Shown: in pieces, positions 43,580 to 53,555 of the stretch
How the letters are laid out: each line of letters starts with the position of its first letter
How positions within the stretch are numbered: the first letter of the stretch is position 1
Source of the DNA: Gammaproteobacteria bacterium
GTDB lineage: Bacteria > Pseudomonadota > Gammaproteobacteria > Pseudomonadales > Azotimanducaceae
Assembly: GCA_026707735.1 (NCBI GenBank)
Contig: JAPOWH010000002.1
Coordinates: 434,001-498,000, forward strand
Length of the DNA stretch: 64,000 nt
Reading direction: 5' to 3'
Notes under the pieces: model-generated
The model's input: the letters and a program-made list of their open reading frames with translations, nothing else
Databases searched by the model: none
What the model was told of the DNA's origin: nothing
Translations under genes and position numbers: made by a program

Positions 43580-45255
43580 ACAACAAGCGTCACAACTTTG
43601 TCCTAGTTTTGTTTGCGTTGGTAACCACCGTGATGCTGGTCCGCATGTTCATACTGGCAACCTACGACAGGGAGTTTCTTCAGGACAGAGGTAACAGTCT
43701 TGCGCAACGTGAAGTCTCAGTTCCCACTACGCGCGGCGTAATCTACGACCGTTCAGGTCAACCATTGGCGGTTAGCACTCCCGTCAAGTCAATCTGGACG
43801 GATCCTGGCATTGACACCATTCCACGAGATTCCTACGAAGACCTGGCGCTCGCATTGCACATGACGGTCGCGGAACTGGAGCGAAAGTTGTGGGATGCTC
43901 GAGACCGTCGCTTTGTTTATCTCAAGAAACGAGCTCCTCACGAAATCTCGGAAGCCGTTGAATTGCTTGGCATTCCTGGTGTGCGCTTCACGACCGAATA
44001 CAGACGGTATTACCCGGCTGCAGAAGTCACCGCGCATGTGGTGGGATTGATCAAGAATGACGGGACTGGCGCAGAAGGGCTTGAGTTGTCGCATGACAGA
44101 ACATTGCGCGGCGAAGTGGGCACTCGACGTGTATTGAGGTCGCGAGACGGTCGAAAACTGCGAGATCTCCTTCTCGTAGATCCACCAAAGCACAGCGAGG
44201 GCATTACCACCACGATTGATTTGGGGCTGCAATATCTGGCGTTTCGCCACTTGCGTGAAACGGTGACGGAACACGAGGCAAAATCCGCAACCTTAGTCCT
44301 TATTGATGTTTATTCGGGTGAGATTCTTGCTTTGACAAGCTATCCATCCTACAACCCGAATGACGGGGGAGATCGCGCGTTCAGTCGCATGCGCAATCGA
44401 GCGGTCACAGACACCTATGAACCAGGTTCAACGATCAAGACCTTTGCCTCCTTAGCGGCGTTGGAGACTGATCACTTTGAGATAGCAACCAAAGTGGACA
44501 CTTCGCCAGGCTACTTTGGAATCGGAGGGCACTTGGTTGAGGATCCTCGAAACTACGGTGAGTTGAGCCTCGAGGGTGTACTTGTCAAATCCAGTCAGGT
44601 TGGCATATCCAAAGTGGCGTTAAAACTGGATAAATATGCAGTATTTAGTGCTCTGAACCGCGCTGGAGTAATTAGTACGCCGCATTCCGGGTTGCCACAC
44701 GAAGCACTTGCGCACATCAACATCGAGGACTTGGAGCGCGACATTGGTCGCGCCACTTTGGCTTACGGATATGGGCTTCGGATTTCTCCCCTGCAGCTTG
44801 CCATGGGCTACCTTACACTCGCAACCGGAGGGGTGCGCCGACCTGTGAGCATCATTCGCGACTCCTCTCGATCTGCGGGATCGGGCAGTCGGGTATTCGA
44901 CCCTTCGGACGTTCACGATGTCGTTGGAATGTTGGAAGGCGTTGTATCGCCCATTGGAACGGCTCCAAAAGCCAATATTGCTGGATTTCAGGTAGCTGGC
45001 AAAACCGGCACTGTTAGAAAGATCTCCGGTGGAGAGTACGACGAAGACCGTCACATTGCGTGGTTTGTCGGCATGGCTCCATCGTCAGACCCTCGAATCG
45101 TTGCAGTAGTAATGGTTGATGAGCCTAAGGGTGAAATTCGTTCTGGCGGCGGCGTGTCCGGACCAGTATTTGCCGTCGTCGCGCGGCATGCGTTGCACTT
45201 GATGGGGTTGGCGGACTCACAGAACGGAAGAAAGCGTGATGGCGATGCTGCTTAA
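43576..45255 (+). CDS. ftsI: Division-specific transpeptidase FtsI (PBP3)
   Basis: 559 residues: cytoplasmic tail and one transmembrane helix (about 8-28), dimerisation domain (PTTRGVIYDRSGQPLA), and a penicillin-binding transpeptidase domain. Catalytic motifs are SxxK in EPGSTIKTF (Ser about residue 288), a second motif that reads SSQ in KSSQVGISK (about 340) where most relatives have SSN, and KTG in GKTGTVRK (about 476). Septal peptidoglycan cross-linking enzyme partnered with FtsW. ATGA overlap with ftsL. Confidence 0.96.
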   Translation: MNNKRHNFVLVLFALVTTVMLVRMFILATYDREFLQDRGNSLAQREVSVPTTRGVIYDRSGQPLAVSTPVKSIWTDPGIDTIPRDSYEDLALALHMTVAELERKLWDARDRRFVYLKKRAPHEISEAVELLGIPGVRFTTEYRRYYPAAEVTAHVVGLIKNDGTGAEGLELSHDRTLRGEVGTRRVLRSRDGRKLRDLLLVDPPKHSEGITTTIDLGLQYLAFRHLRETVTEHEAKSATLVLIDVYSGEILALTSYPSYNPNDGGDRAFSRMRNRAVTDTYEPGSTIKTFASLAALETDHFEIATKVDTSPGYFGIGGHLVEDPRNYGELSLEGVLVKSSQVGISKVALKLDKYAVFSALNRAGVISTPHSGLPHEALAHINIEDLERDIGRATLAYGYGLRISPLQLAMGYLTLATGGVRRPVSIIRDSSRSAGSGSRVFDPSDVHDVVGMLEGVVSPIGTAPKANIAGFQVAGKTGTVRKISGGEYDEDRHIAWFVGMAPSSDPRIVAVVMVDEPKGEIRSGGGVSGPVFAVVARHALHLMGLADSQNGRKRDGDAA

Positions 45256-46675
45256 CGAACTGCTAGAGCGGGCGGATGTGCCTTGCGTGGTTGCAGGAGG
45301 CTTGACGAGCGATTCACGATCCGTCCGTCCGGGAGATGTATTCGTTGCCTACAAGGGCCGCGATTTCGATGGTCATGATTTCGTAGAAGAAGCCGTGCAA
45401 CGCGGAGCCGTTGCTGTCTGTGCGGAAAACCCCGTCGGGGACGCGCTACCCGTTCCGTGGATTCAAGTAAGTGATCTTGCGAATCGACGTGGCGCGCTCG
45501 CAGCTAAGTTCTACGGCCATCCAAGTCGCGAAATGCAAACGATTGGGGTCACTGGCACGAATGGGAAGTCGTCTGTGGCCTATGGAACGGCTAGCTTGCT
45601 TGAATCAACAGCATGTATCGGCACGATTGGTTGGGGCATTCCTCCCTTTCTCTGTTCGTCCACTCTTACAACCGTCGATCCCATCACTATGCAGCATGTT
45701 ATGGCGGACTTGCTGAGACGAAACGTTCGAAGAGCAGTTGTTGAAGTAAGTTCCCACGCGTTGTCGCAGGATAGGGTTGATGAGCTACGCATTTCCTGTG
45801 CGGTATTCACCAACCTTACTCGAGATCATCTCGACTACCACTCGAACATGGAGGACTATGGAAGAGCCAAATTCCGGTTGTTCGAACGCACAGAGCTGCA
45901 AACTGGAATCGTGAACATTGACGATTCCTTTGGTAAGGAAATTGAGGAACACCTACGCGAACGAGGGATCGATTGCTATACCTTCGGTGAGACTAGCCGT
46001 GCGGACTTGCACTGGCGAGACGTGGAATTTACCGAAAAGGGAATTCGTGGTCGATGGATTAGTCCATGGGGCACAACGCGGTTCTCCATTCCCTATCGGG
46101 GATCCATGTACTTGTTCAATGCTGCCGCGATGCTTCTCATTGCCGTTCATTGTGGGATGGACTTCCAAGAAGCGGTGAGTCGCATGCACTCTGCAGTTCA
46201 GATTCCAGGACGGATGGAGTATGTGTCTAAAACGGGCATGCCTGCGTTGGTCTTGGACTACGCTCACACACCTGATGCGTTGCGCGCCGCGTTAGACGCG
46301 GTGAGGTCTCATACGAGCGGGCGTGTTGTTTGCGTGTTCGGGTGCGGTGGCGATCGCGATCAGGGCAAGCGCTCAGAGATGGCTCGAGTTGCGCAATCGC
46401 TAGCTGACTATGTCGTTGTTACTTCTGACAATCCACGCTTCGAGGACCCTCTTCAGATCATGGAAGAAATTCGGCAGGGCTTGTCTCGCAAAGATGCACA
46501 CTTCGAAGAACCGGACCGCACAAAAGCAATAGCCCACGCCATTGGTAGTGCCGAAAAGGAGGATACGGTTCTTGTTGCCGGAAAGGGCCACGAACGCTAT
46601 CAGGAGATTCAAGGCGTACGTCACCCCTACAGCGATCGAGCGACCATACAAACACTTCTTGGAATGCGCGGCTGA
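45239..46675 (+). CDS. murE: UDP-MurNAc-L-Ala-D-Glu:meso-DAP ligase MurE
   Basis: About 478 residues from ATG 45239 (GTG one codon upstream and ATG 45245 are alternatives). Mur ligase ATP loop [14 protein letters not shown] (about 104-117) and the DNPR motif (about 402), which specifies meso-diaminopimelate. It adds DAP to the UDP-MurNAc dipeptide, using product of the dapA pathway. Its TGA overlaps the ATG of mraY (TGATG); murF, which normally sits here, is absent. Confidence 0.97.
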   Translation: MAMLLNELLERADVPCVVAGGLTSDSRSVRPGDVFVAYKGRDFDGHDFVEEAVQRGAVAVCAENPVGDALPVPWIQVSDLANRRGALAAKFYGHPSREMQTIGVTGTNGKSSVAYGTASLLESTACIGTIGWGIPPFLCSSTLTTVDPITMQHVMADLLRRNVRRAVVEVSSHALSQDRVDELRISCAVFTNLTRDHLDYHSNMEDYGRAKFRLFERTELQTGIVNIDDSFGKEIEEHLRERGIDCYTFGETSRADLHWRDVEFTEKGIRGRWISPWGTTRFSIPYRGSMYLFNAAAMLLIAVHCGMDFQEAVSRMHSAVQIPGRMEYVSKTGMPALVLDYAHTPDALRAALDAVRSHTSGRVVCVFGCGGDRDQGKRSEMARVAQSLADYVVVTSDNPRFEDPLQIMEEIRQGLSRKDAHFEEPDRTKAIAHAIGSAEKEDTVLVAGKGHERYQEIQGVRHPYSDRATIQTLLGMRG

Positions 46676-47751
46676 TGTTGCTCTGGCTTACACAGTACCT
46701 CTCCGAATTCCATTCGGTGTTCAACGTTTTCGAATACATAACGTTTCGCACCATCGTGAGCGCGATAACGTCCTTGGTTATTGCGCTGTGCCTTGGCCCG
46801 GTGGTCATTAGGCGATTCGCGCAAAGCGATATAGGCGAGACGATCCGCGACGACGGGCCGACTTCGCACATCTCTAAGCGCGGAACTCCAACCATGGGCG
46901 GTCTCTTAATCGTCCTTTCGATCCTCATATCCACATTGCTCTGGGGCGATCTTGCAAGCAGACAAGTGTGGATCGTAGTCGGCGTAATACTGGGATTCGG
47001 ACTGATCGGATTTGTCGACGACTACAAGAAGCTGAACGAGGGAAAGGGCATTTCCATCAAGTGGAAGTACTTTCTTCAGTCCGTTGTCGGTCTAACGGCG
47101 GCCGTCGTGATGTTTGCAACGGCGACGGTACCTGAAGAGACCCAGCTTATCGTTCCGATTTTCAAGGATGTGGCCATTCCATTGGGCTTCGGCTTCATTG
47201 TTCTCTCGTACCTAATGATCGTTGGAATGAGCAATTCGGTGAACTTTACGGATGGGCTGGATGGATTGGCAATCATGCCGACCGTCATGGTCGGAGCAGC
47301 GCTAGGATTGATCGCGTATCTGGTGGGTCACAGTGAATTTGCGCAGTATCTCCAAATCCCTTATATACCGGGTATGGGTGAGGTGGCAATCATTTGCGGT
47401 TGCATAGTCGGTGCCGGACTTGGATTTCTCTGGTACAACGCGTATCCCGCTCAGGTCTTCATGGGAGACGTCGGAGCGCTTTCATTGGGCTCCGCCCTAG
47501 GCGTAATTGGGGTGTTGGTTCGCCACGAAATCGTGTTGCTAATCATGGGTGGCGTTTTTGTCGTTGAGACTGCCTCGGTAATTGCCCAAGTAGTCAGTTA
47601 CAAGACTTTCGGCAAGCGCATATTTCAAATGGCGCCGCTGCATCACCACTTTGAGCTGAAGAAATGGCCTGAACCTCGAATTGTTGTCCGATTCTGGATC
47701 ATTTCTTTCATGCTCGTTCTTGTAGGTTTGTCAATGCTGAAACTACGATGA
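46675..47751 (+). CDS. mraY: Phospho-N-acetylmuramoyl-pentapeptide transferase MraY
   Basis: 358 residues with about ten transmembrane helices. Signature motifs: [15 protein letters not shown] (catalytic aspartates, about 103), [10 protein letters not shown] (about 192), [11 protein letters not shown] (about 263) and [10 protein letters not shown] (about 320). It transfers phospho-MurNAc-pentapeptide to undecaprenyl phosphate, making lipid I. The natural substrate of MraY is a pentapeptide, whose D-Ala-D-Ala comes from MurF and Ddl, both absent from this locus. Confidence 0.97.
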   Translation: MLLWLTQYLSEFHSVFNVFEYITFRTIVSAITSLVIALCLGPVVIRRFAQSDIGETIRDDGPTSHISKRGTPTMGGLLIVLSILISTLLWGDLASRQVWIVVGVILGFGLIGFVDDYKKLNEGKGISIKWKYFLQSVVGLTAAVVMFATATVPEETQLIVPIFKDVAIPLGFGFIVLSYLMIVGMSNSVNFTDGLDGLAIMPTVMVGAALGLIAYLVGHSEFAQYLQIPYIPGMGEVAIICGCIVGAGLGFLWYNAYPAQVFMGDVGALSLGSALGVIGVLVRHEIVLLIMGGVFVVETASVIAQVVSYKTFGKRIFQMAPLHHHFELKKWPEPRIVVRFWIISFMLVLVGLSMLKLR

Positions 47752-49055
47752 GCAACGATTTCACAATGGTATTGGGGCTCGGAAACACGGGCATCTCCGT
47801 CATTCGGCACCTTCAATCGAAGGAAGGTCATGTCCATGCCTGCGACTCGCGCTTGGGCCGACAGACTGGTCAGATTCCACATTTGTCGACCGTTCGAACA
47901 GATTTTCCGAACGTGAAAATTGTTCCGCCTCGACGATTCGCCAAGGCAGTAGCAGACTTCAGTCGCGTCGTGGCGAGCCCCGGCTTAGCGCTTGACGATT
48001 CATTGCTGAAGTTTGCCGAGATCGAACGTGTACCCATAGTTGGCGACATCGATCTCTTTCTGGACGAAGTGGATGTACCAGTCATTGGTATCACCGGTAC
48101 TAACGGCAAGAGCACGACAACGATGCTCGTCGGCGAAATGCTGTGCGCAAAAGGCTACCAGGTGTGTGGAAACATCGGGCTTCCGGTGCTGGATGCTTTG
48201 AGCAGCAATGCTGCGGGGTACATTGTGGAACTTTCGAGCTTTCAGCTCGAACGTTTAAATCGTGCGCAGTTCGATGTCGCTGTGATAACCAACATTGCAG
48301 AGGACCATCTCGATCACCATAGCTCCATGGCTCAATACATTGCAAGTAAGAAGCGTATCTACGAGGATTGTGAATTCGCCGTATATAACGGCAGGGATTC
48401 GAGGACCAGACCGCAATCTGACAGACCTGGAATTGCTGTCGATGGCGACTTAGATTGGCGCGTCGTCGAGCAAGGGATCGTCGTCGCAGGTACATTGATT
48501 CCTTCGGACCGGTTAGCTCTAAGAGGCAAGCACAACCACTTCAATTTGGTAGCTGCTTCTGCGGTCGCCCATCACATGGGTGCTAACTTGGACACCATCG
48601 AGCACGTGGCTCGCACATTCAAAGGTCTTGCGCACCGCACCCAATTGATTGCCATAGTTGACGATATCGAGTACATCAACGACTCAAAGGCCACGAACGT
48701 GGCAGCTGCAGTGGCATCAATACATGGAATGTCAGCGGGCGGACGAGATCTGATTCTTATCGCGGGTGGCGACTCGAAGAATGCCGATTTCAGCAAGCTT
48801 GCTGAAGCAATCGGCGAACATGTAAGGCACGTTGTATTGTTCGGCCGAGATGCCTCCCGAATTGCCGAGCATCTGCATTCAGTCGAGTTTGAATTCGCCA
48901 ATTCACTTGAGACGGCGGTAACGCGGGCAAGGGAATTGGCGGTTCCCGGCACTTGTGTGATGCTTTCTCCAGCCTGTGCGAGCTATGACATGTTCGAGAA
49001 CTTCGAACAACGGGGTACGTCATTCGCAGCGGCAGTCCGGGGTCTCATGACGTGA
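47748..49055 (+). CDS. murD: UDP-MurNAc-L-Ala:D-glutamate ligase MurD
   Basis: 435 residues. ATP-binding [17 protein letters not shown] (about 112-128), [31 protein letters not shown], and the [18 protein letters not shown] motif near the C-terminus (about 404) are all present. It adds D-glutamate to the UDP-MurNAc-L-alanine precursor. ATGA overlaps at both ends (mraY and ftsW). Confidence 0.97.
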   Translation: MSNDFTMVLGLGNTGISVIRHLQSKEGHVHACDSRLGRQTGQIPHLSTVRTDFPNVKIVPPRRFAKAVADFSRVVASPGLALDDSLLKFAEIERVPIVGDIDLFLDEVDVPVIGITGTNGKSTTTMLVGEMLCAKGYQVCGNIGLPVLDALSSNAAGYIVELSSFQLERLNRAQFDVAVITNIAEDHLDHHSSMAQYIASKKRIYEDCEFAVYNGRDSRTRPQSDRPGIAVDGDLDWRVVEQGIVVAGTLIPSDRLALRGKHNHFNLVAASAVAHHMGANLDTIEHVARTFKGLAHRTQLIAIVDDIEYINDSKATNVAAAVASIHGMSAGGRDLILIAGGDSKNADFSKLAEAIGEHVRHVVLFGRDASRIAEHLHSVEFEFANSLETAVTRARELAVPGTCVMLSPACASYDMFENFEQRGTSFAAAVRGLMT

Positions 49056-50161
49056 TGGCACGAATCGACACCGTAGCTACGTGCGTGTGGATGCTGCTTC
49101 TCGCGTTGGGGCTCGTAGCGGTTACCAGTGCAACGCAACATCTTGCGAGCTCGCAGATCAATCCATTGGTCCTTAAGCACGTCTTCTACATGGTTGTTGC
49201 TGTGGCTGTATTCATTGGCATTGTCCAAGTACCTATGGACGTGGTGCAGAGGTTGCACAAGATTTTCTATCTGCTGACTCTAGCACTAGCAATATTGGTC
49301 CTCATTCCAGGGATCGGACTGGAAGCGGGAGGAGGTAGGAGGTGGATTGATCTGAAGTTCGCGACCTTGCAGGTTTCAGAACTCGCCAGACTGTTCATAC
49401 CCATCTACCTTGCTGGCCACTTGGCGCACAATCGACAAGCTATTTCCAAGGGTACATGGGGACCTGTAAAGCCTGTGTTGCTGGTCGGAGTTGTTTTGGG
49501 ATTGATATTTCTACAACCTGACTTTGGTTCCGTAGTACTTATCGGATTAGTCACGGCCGGAATGCTCTTTGTGGCTGGGGCACGTCTGAGAGTATTGGCG
49601 GCGATTGGAATACTTGCCGTTCCAGTGTTTGCCTACTTTCTCTATGAGCGACGCAACCGACTGATGGCTTACTTGGACACATGGTCACATGCTCAGGACG
49701 AGGGCTACCAGCTGTCGCAATCGCTTATCGCCTTCGGCCGTGGAGAGCTAACGGGAATAGGGCTGGGAGACGGTATACAGAAGGTTCTCTACCTCCCGAC
49801 CCCACATAACGACTTTATATTTTCAGTGATTGCTGAGGAAGTTGGATTTGTTGGAAGTGCCGTGTTGTTGCTTGTGCTTCTTGGTTTGGTTGCACGATGT
49901 TTGTGGGTTGGCAAGTGTGCCTTGAATGCCGGGCGTGACTTTGCTGGTTTTCTCTCTTACGGCGCAGGTCTAATGCTTGGACTTCAGACGCTAATCCATG
50001 TAGGCGTTGCCATAGGCGCTTTGCCAACGAAAGGACTCACGCTTCCTTTCATCAGCTATGGGGGAAACAGTCTTCTGGTCTCAAGCGCACTGGTTGCACT
50101 TTCCTGTCGCGCACACATGGAACTCACTCCCAAGGAATATCGGAAGGGTCGGAAGTCTTGA
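49052..50161 (+). CDS. ftsW: Septal peptidoglycan polymerase FtsW (SEDS family)
   Basis: 369 residues, about ten transmembrane helices. SEDS motifs: GGRRWIDLKFATLQVSELARL (about 92-112), FLQPDFGSVVLIG, the EEVGFVGS acidic loop (about 267), and LPFISYGGNSLLVS (about 330). It polymerises lipid II at the septum together with FtsI. murG, which normally follows and makes lipid II, is absent: the FtsW stop overlaps the TTG of murC. Confidence 0.97.
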   Translation: MMARIDTVATCVWMLLLALGLVAVTSATQHLASSQINPLVLKHVFYMVVAVAVFIGIVQVPMDVVQRLHKIFYLLTLALAILVLIPGIGLEAGGGRRWIDLKFATLQVSELARLFIPIYLAGHLAHNRQAISKGTWGPVKPVLLVGVVLGLIFLQPDFGSVVLIGLVTAGMLFVAGARLRVLAAIGILAVPVFAYFLYERRNRLMAYLDTWSHAQDEGYQLSQSLIAFGRGELTGIGLGDGIQKVLYLPTPHNDFIFSVIAEEVGFVGSAVLLLVLLGLVARCLWVGKCALNAGRDFAGFLSYGAGLMLGLQTLIHVGVAIGALPTKGLTLPFISYGGNSLLVSSALVALSCRAHMELTPKEYRKGRKS

Positions 50162-51579
50162 AGGCACCAGGTTTCAATGTCATTGACATGCCACCGATGC
50201 GACGAGTTCGGAACATTCACTTTGTGGGCATTGGCGGTGCAGGAATGTGCGGCATAGCTGAAGTACTTATACATCAAGGCTATGAGGTCACCGGTTCTGA
50301 TTTGATTGCTTCTAGCGTGACCGATCGATTGATGCGATTGGGTGCCAAGGTGCAAATTGGGCATCAGGCTCGTAACGTTGACGACGCAGATGTTCTTGTT
50401 GTTTCAAGCGCCGTTGGCGATGAAAACGTTGAGACTAGGGAAGCACACATACGTCGCATTCCCGTTGTATCTCGCGCAGGCATGTTGGGCGAGTTAATGA
50501 GGCACCGCTATGGGATCGCTATAGCAGGAACCCATGGAAAGACTACAGTGACGAGCTTGATTGCAAGCATCTTTCAAGCTGCGGAACTGGATCCCACCTA
50601 CGTGATCGGGGGACTCTTAAAGAGTGAAGGATCCAACGCCAGGCTGGGACTTAGCCGCTACTTCATCGCTGAAGCAGACGAGAGTGATGCTTCGTTTCTC
50701 TTTCTCAATCCGATGATGGGCGTTATCACCAATATCGATAGGGATCACTTAGGAACGTACTCTCACGATTATCAGGCTCTGCTTGAGGCCTTCAAGGAAT
50801 TCGTTCATAGACTTCCTTTCTACGGCCTCGTCGTGTTGTGCGTAGATGACGAAGGCATCTGCTCAATCATAGACGACATCCCTAGACCTATGCTTACCTA
50901 CGGGCTCTCCAAGGAAGCCGACTTTCGAGCGGTCGATGTTGAGCATTCCGACTCCAAGTGCCGGTTTCGTGCGATGCGTCCGGGAGCGCTGCCTCCTTTG
51001 AACGTGGAAACCTGCCTGCCTGGAGATGAAAACACGCGCAATGTGCTTGCGGCAATCGCTGTGGCGACGGACGAGGGGATCGCGGATGAATTCATTGTTC
51101 GAGGATTGGTCAACTTCAGCGGGATAGACAGGCGATTTGACGTTAGCTCAGTCGATATAGGCGGCCGACGCGTGACAATGATTGACGACTACGGTCATCA
51201 TCCAACTGAAGTTCAGCACATTGTTGAGACAGTCAACACGATCTTTCCGGGTCGCCGTCTAGTCATGGTGTACCAGCCACATCGATTCACAAGAACGAGG
51301 GACCTGTTCGATGACTTCGTCCAGGTCCTCACAGCGGTCGATCTGCTGATTCTTGTTGATACCTACGCCGCGAGCGAAGAGGCAATTTGCGGTGCCTCCG
51401 GTCGCGACTTGGCGGAAGCCATACAAGCGACTGGGCTCGTTCCCGTCCACTTTGCAGGTGTACCGCAACAAGCAGTTGAAATTGTCTCGCAGGTGACCGA
51501 GCAGAACGATGTTCTAGCTATTCAAGGCGCAGGCAGCATTGACCAAGTTTCTGAGCAACTCAGGGCACTTGCCGCATGA
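50158..51579 (+). CDS. murC: UDP-MurNAc:L-alanine ligase MurC
   Basis: 473 residues from a TTG overlapping the ftsW stop (TTGA). UDP-binding GIGGAGMCGIAEVL (about 25), ATP loop AGTHGKTTVTSL (about 123), and EADESDASFLFL plus the central YGHHPTEV motif are present. Adds the first amino acid to UDP-MurNAc. Length is normal, so there is no Ddl domain fused at the C-terminus, unlike chlamydial MurC-Ddl. ddl and murB, usual next genes in relatives, are missing: ftsQ overlaps the stop directly. Confidence 0.97.
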   Translation: MKAPGFNVIDMPPMRRVRNIHFVGIGGAGMCGIAEVLIHQGYEVTGSDLIASSVTDRLMRLGAKVQIGHQARNVDDADVLVVSSAVGDENVETREAHIRRIPVVSRAGMLGELMRHRYGIAIAGTHGKTTVTSLIASIFQAAELDPTYVIGGLLKSEGSNARLGLSRYFIAEADESDASFLFLNPMMGVITNIDRDHLGTYSHDYQALLEAFKEFVHRLPFYGLVVLCVDDEGICSIIDDIPRPMLTYGLSKEADFRAVDVEHSDSKCRFRAMRPGALPPLNVETCLPGDENTRNVLAAIAVATDEGIADEFIVRGLVNFSGIDRRFDVSSVDIGGRRVTMIDDYGHHPTEVQHIVETVNTIFPGRRLVMVYQPHRFTRTRDLFDDFVQVLTAVDLLILVDTYAASEEAICGASGRDLAEAIQATGLVPVHFAGVPQQAVEIVSQVTEQNDVLAIQGAGSIDQVSEQLRALAA

Positions 51580-52292
51580 CTACTCTCGCGAGATTTTTGG
51601 CTGGAGTGACACTCGGGGTTATTGCGCCGCTTGGTGTCATATTGGGCTTGGCCTATTTGAGCGGCGAGGGTCCTCAGGTTGTTGTTCATGGCAATCTAAG
51701 TGAAGCCCGGAAAACCGAACTTTCTAGTGTTATTGAGAGAACTGTCGCCGAGACTGGCCGATGGGTTGCCAAGGCCGATGTTAAGGACGAAGTTGCCAAG
51801 CTCTCTTGGGTGGTCAAGACCCGAGTTTGGCGCACCGTCACCAATAGTTTGCACGTCGAGGTGCTCGAAAGTACGGGTGAACGGCGACCAGTTAGCCGCT
51901 CCGCGCCGGAATTAGATGAAAGTCTTGGAGTAAGGGATGCTTCAAGCCATCCGACACCAGTGGCTAGCCAAGAATTGGTGGATCGACTGAGAAAACTCGC
52001 TCGAATGGGCGGTGATCCCATTGAAACTGTCGATCACTCTAGCGAAGGATTGGTTATCACGTTAGAATCTGGTACTAGCGTCTTGTTAGGCCATCGTGAT
52101 TTCGACTCGAGGATGAAACGATTCTTAACTGTGGCCCAAGAGATTGAAATGGAAACGGACTTGTCCCGACTAGTGGCGGATGCCCGATACGACACTGGTG
52201 TTGCAGTAGCGGTGATCGACGTTGAAGAGGACAAGTCCTATGACACCGATGCGTCGATTACCAACGATCCCGTGGTGATTACACACGAGTAA
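51576..52292 (+). CDS. ftsQ: Cell division protein FtsQ (divergent)
   Basis: 238 residues, shorter than the typical gammaproteobacterial protein. One N-terminal transmembrane segment (about 6-29) and a POTRA-like domain (VVVHGNLSEARKTELSSVI..., about 33-100) with WRTVTNSLHVEVLES replacing the usual W-P-x-L-x-V-x-V-x-E. The region after residue 100 shows little recognisable FtsQ sequence. The call rests on position between murC and ftsA plus this architecture. It anchors the FtsQLB complex in the divisome. Confidence 0.8.
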   Translation: MTTLARFLAGVTLGVIAPLGVILGLAYLSGEGPQVVVHGNLSEARKTELSSVIERTVAETGRWVAKADVKDEVAKLSWVVKTRVWRTVTNSLHVEVLESTGERRPVSRSAPELDESLGVRDASSHPTPVASQELVDRLRKLARMGGDPIETVDHSSEGLVITLESGTSVLLGHRDFDSRMKRFLTVAQEIEMETDLSRLVADARYDTGVAVAVIDVEEDKSYDTDASITNDPVVITHE

Positions 52293-52297
52293 TTGAG

Positions 52298-53542
52298 ATG
52301 GCTAACAACTCCACTCCAATCGTCGGCATGGACATCGGCACCACGAAAGTCTCCGTGTGCATAGGTCGCCAAACTCCTGAAGGCAACGTCGAAGCTACGG
52401 GAATTGGAACTCACGCATCAACGGGTGTGCGTAGAGGGATGGTCGTCAACATCGAAGCCACTGTGGAAGCGATCAAGAGCGCGCTCCACGAAGCACAGTC
52501 GATGGCGGGACACTCCGTCGACTCTGCCTTCGTGTCAATCGGCGGAGAGCACGTCAAAGGAGTGAATTCTCAGGGTAACGTGGCAATTCGATCAGGTGAG
52601 GTTAGCAATGAAGAATTGGACCTTGCTCTTGAATCGGCTCAGGCGGTTCCGCTGAGCAACGACGAAAAAGTCATGCATGTGATTCCTCAAGAGTATGTCA
52701 TAGACTGGCAGGATGGCATTCGCGAACCCCGCGGGATGTCGGGCACTCGCATGGACGCCAACGTTCACGTGGTTTGCTGTGCGAAGAACGCAGTGCGCAA
52801 TGTTACGAAGTGTGTCAGTTTGTGCGGAATCGGCATCAAGGGCATCGTTGTTGAGCCGATTGCATCGGCTTCGGCCGTGCTGGCGGACGATGAACGAGAG
52901 CTTGGTGTTTGCCTGCTGGACATTGGTGGAGGCACGACGGACATTGCTGTCTTCACAGATGGCGCGATCCGTCATACCGAAGTTGTGTCGATGGCGGGAG
53001 ACTCTGTCACAAAGGACATCGCTATGACGCTGCGCACGCCCGCGCAGCACGCGGAGGAGCTCAAAATTCGCTATGCCTGTGCGCTCCAGGACTTGACGCA
53101 CGAGGATGAGTCAATTCGGGTGCCTGGGGTAGCGGATCGTCCCGATTCGAATCTCTCGCGACAAACATTGGCCGCGGTTGTGGAATCGCGCTACCGGGAA
53201 CTGATTGAAATTGTCCGCAACGCTTTGAAGAACGCGAACATTCCCACCACCAAGCTTGGTTCAGGAGTGGTGCTGACCGGTGGCGCAGCAAACATGGAAG
53301 GAGTTGTTGAGCTAGCCGAGGAAGTATTTCACCTTCCAGTATCTCTAGGTCGACCGAGAAACATTTCTGGTCTTGACGAAATACTTCAAAACCCGGCATA
53401 TGCAACCTGCAGTGGGTTGTTGGCGTTCGCGGAAAGGCAGAAATTGGAGAACCGGTCGGGCAATCAACAAAAGCAAAGTGCAATCCGACGATCCATGAGA
53501 TCGCTCGGAACTTGGATGCGTAGGACTTACGACAGCATATAG
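52298..53542 (+). CDS. ftsA: Cell division protein FtsA
   Basis: 414 residues of the actin fold. GMDIGTTKVSVCIG phosphate-1 motif (about 10-23), GGEHVKGVNSQGNVAI within the SHS2/1C subdomain, DIGGGTTDIAVF phosphate-2 (about 208-219) and VVLTGGAANMEGV adenosine motif (about 329). The last 18 residues form a basic amphipathic helix (MRSLGTWMRRTYDSI) that attaches FtsA to the inner membrane. Tethers FtsZ. Confidence 0.98.
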   Translation: MANNSTPIVGMDIGTTKVSVCIGRQTPEGNVEATGIGTHASTGVRRGMVVNIEATVEAIKSALHEAQSMAGHSVDSAFVSIGGEHVKGVNSQGNVAIRSGEVSNEELDLALESAQAVPLSNDEKVMHVIPQEYVIDWQDGIREPRGMSGTRMDANVHVVCCAKNAVRNVTKCVSLCGIGIKGIVVEPIASASAVLADDERELGVCLLDIGGGTTDIAVFTDGAIRHTEVVSMAGDSVTKDIAMTLRTPAQHAEELKIRYACALQDLTHEDESIRVPGVADRPDSNLSRQTLAAVVESRYRELIEIVRNALKNANIPTTKLGSGVVLTGGAANMEGVVELAEEVFHLPVSLGRPRNISGLDEILQNPAYATCSGLLAFAERQKLENRSGNQQKQSAIRRSMRSLGTWMRRTYDSI

Positions 53543-53555
53543 CGAGGATGTAATC

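Noticed and set aside
50158..51579. Possible MurC-Ddl fusion compensating for missing ddl
   Set aside because: MurC has ordinary length and ends with normal MurC sequence; no ATP-grasp motifs follow.
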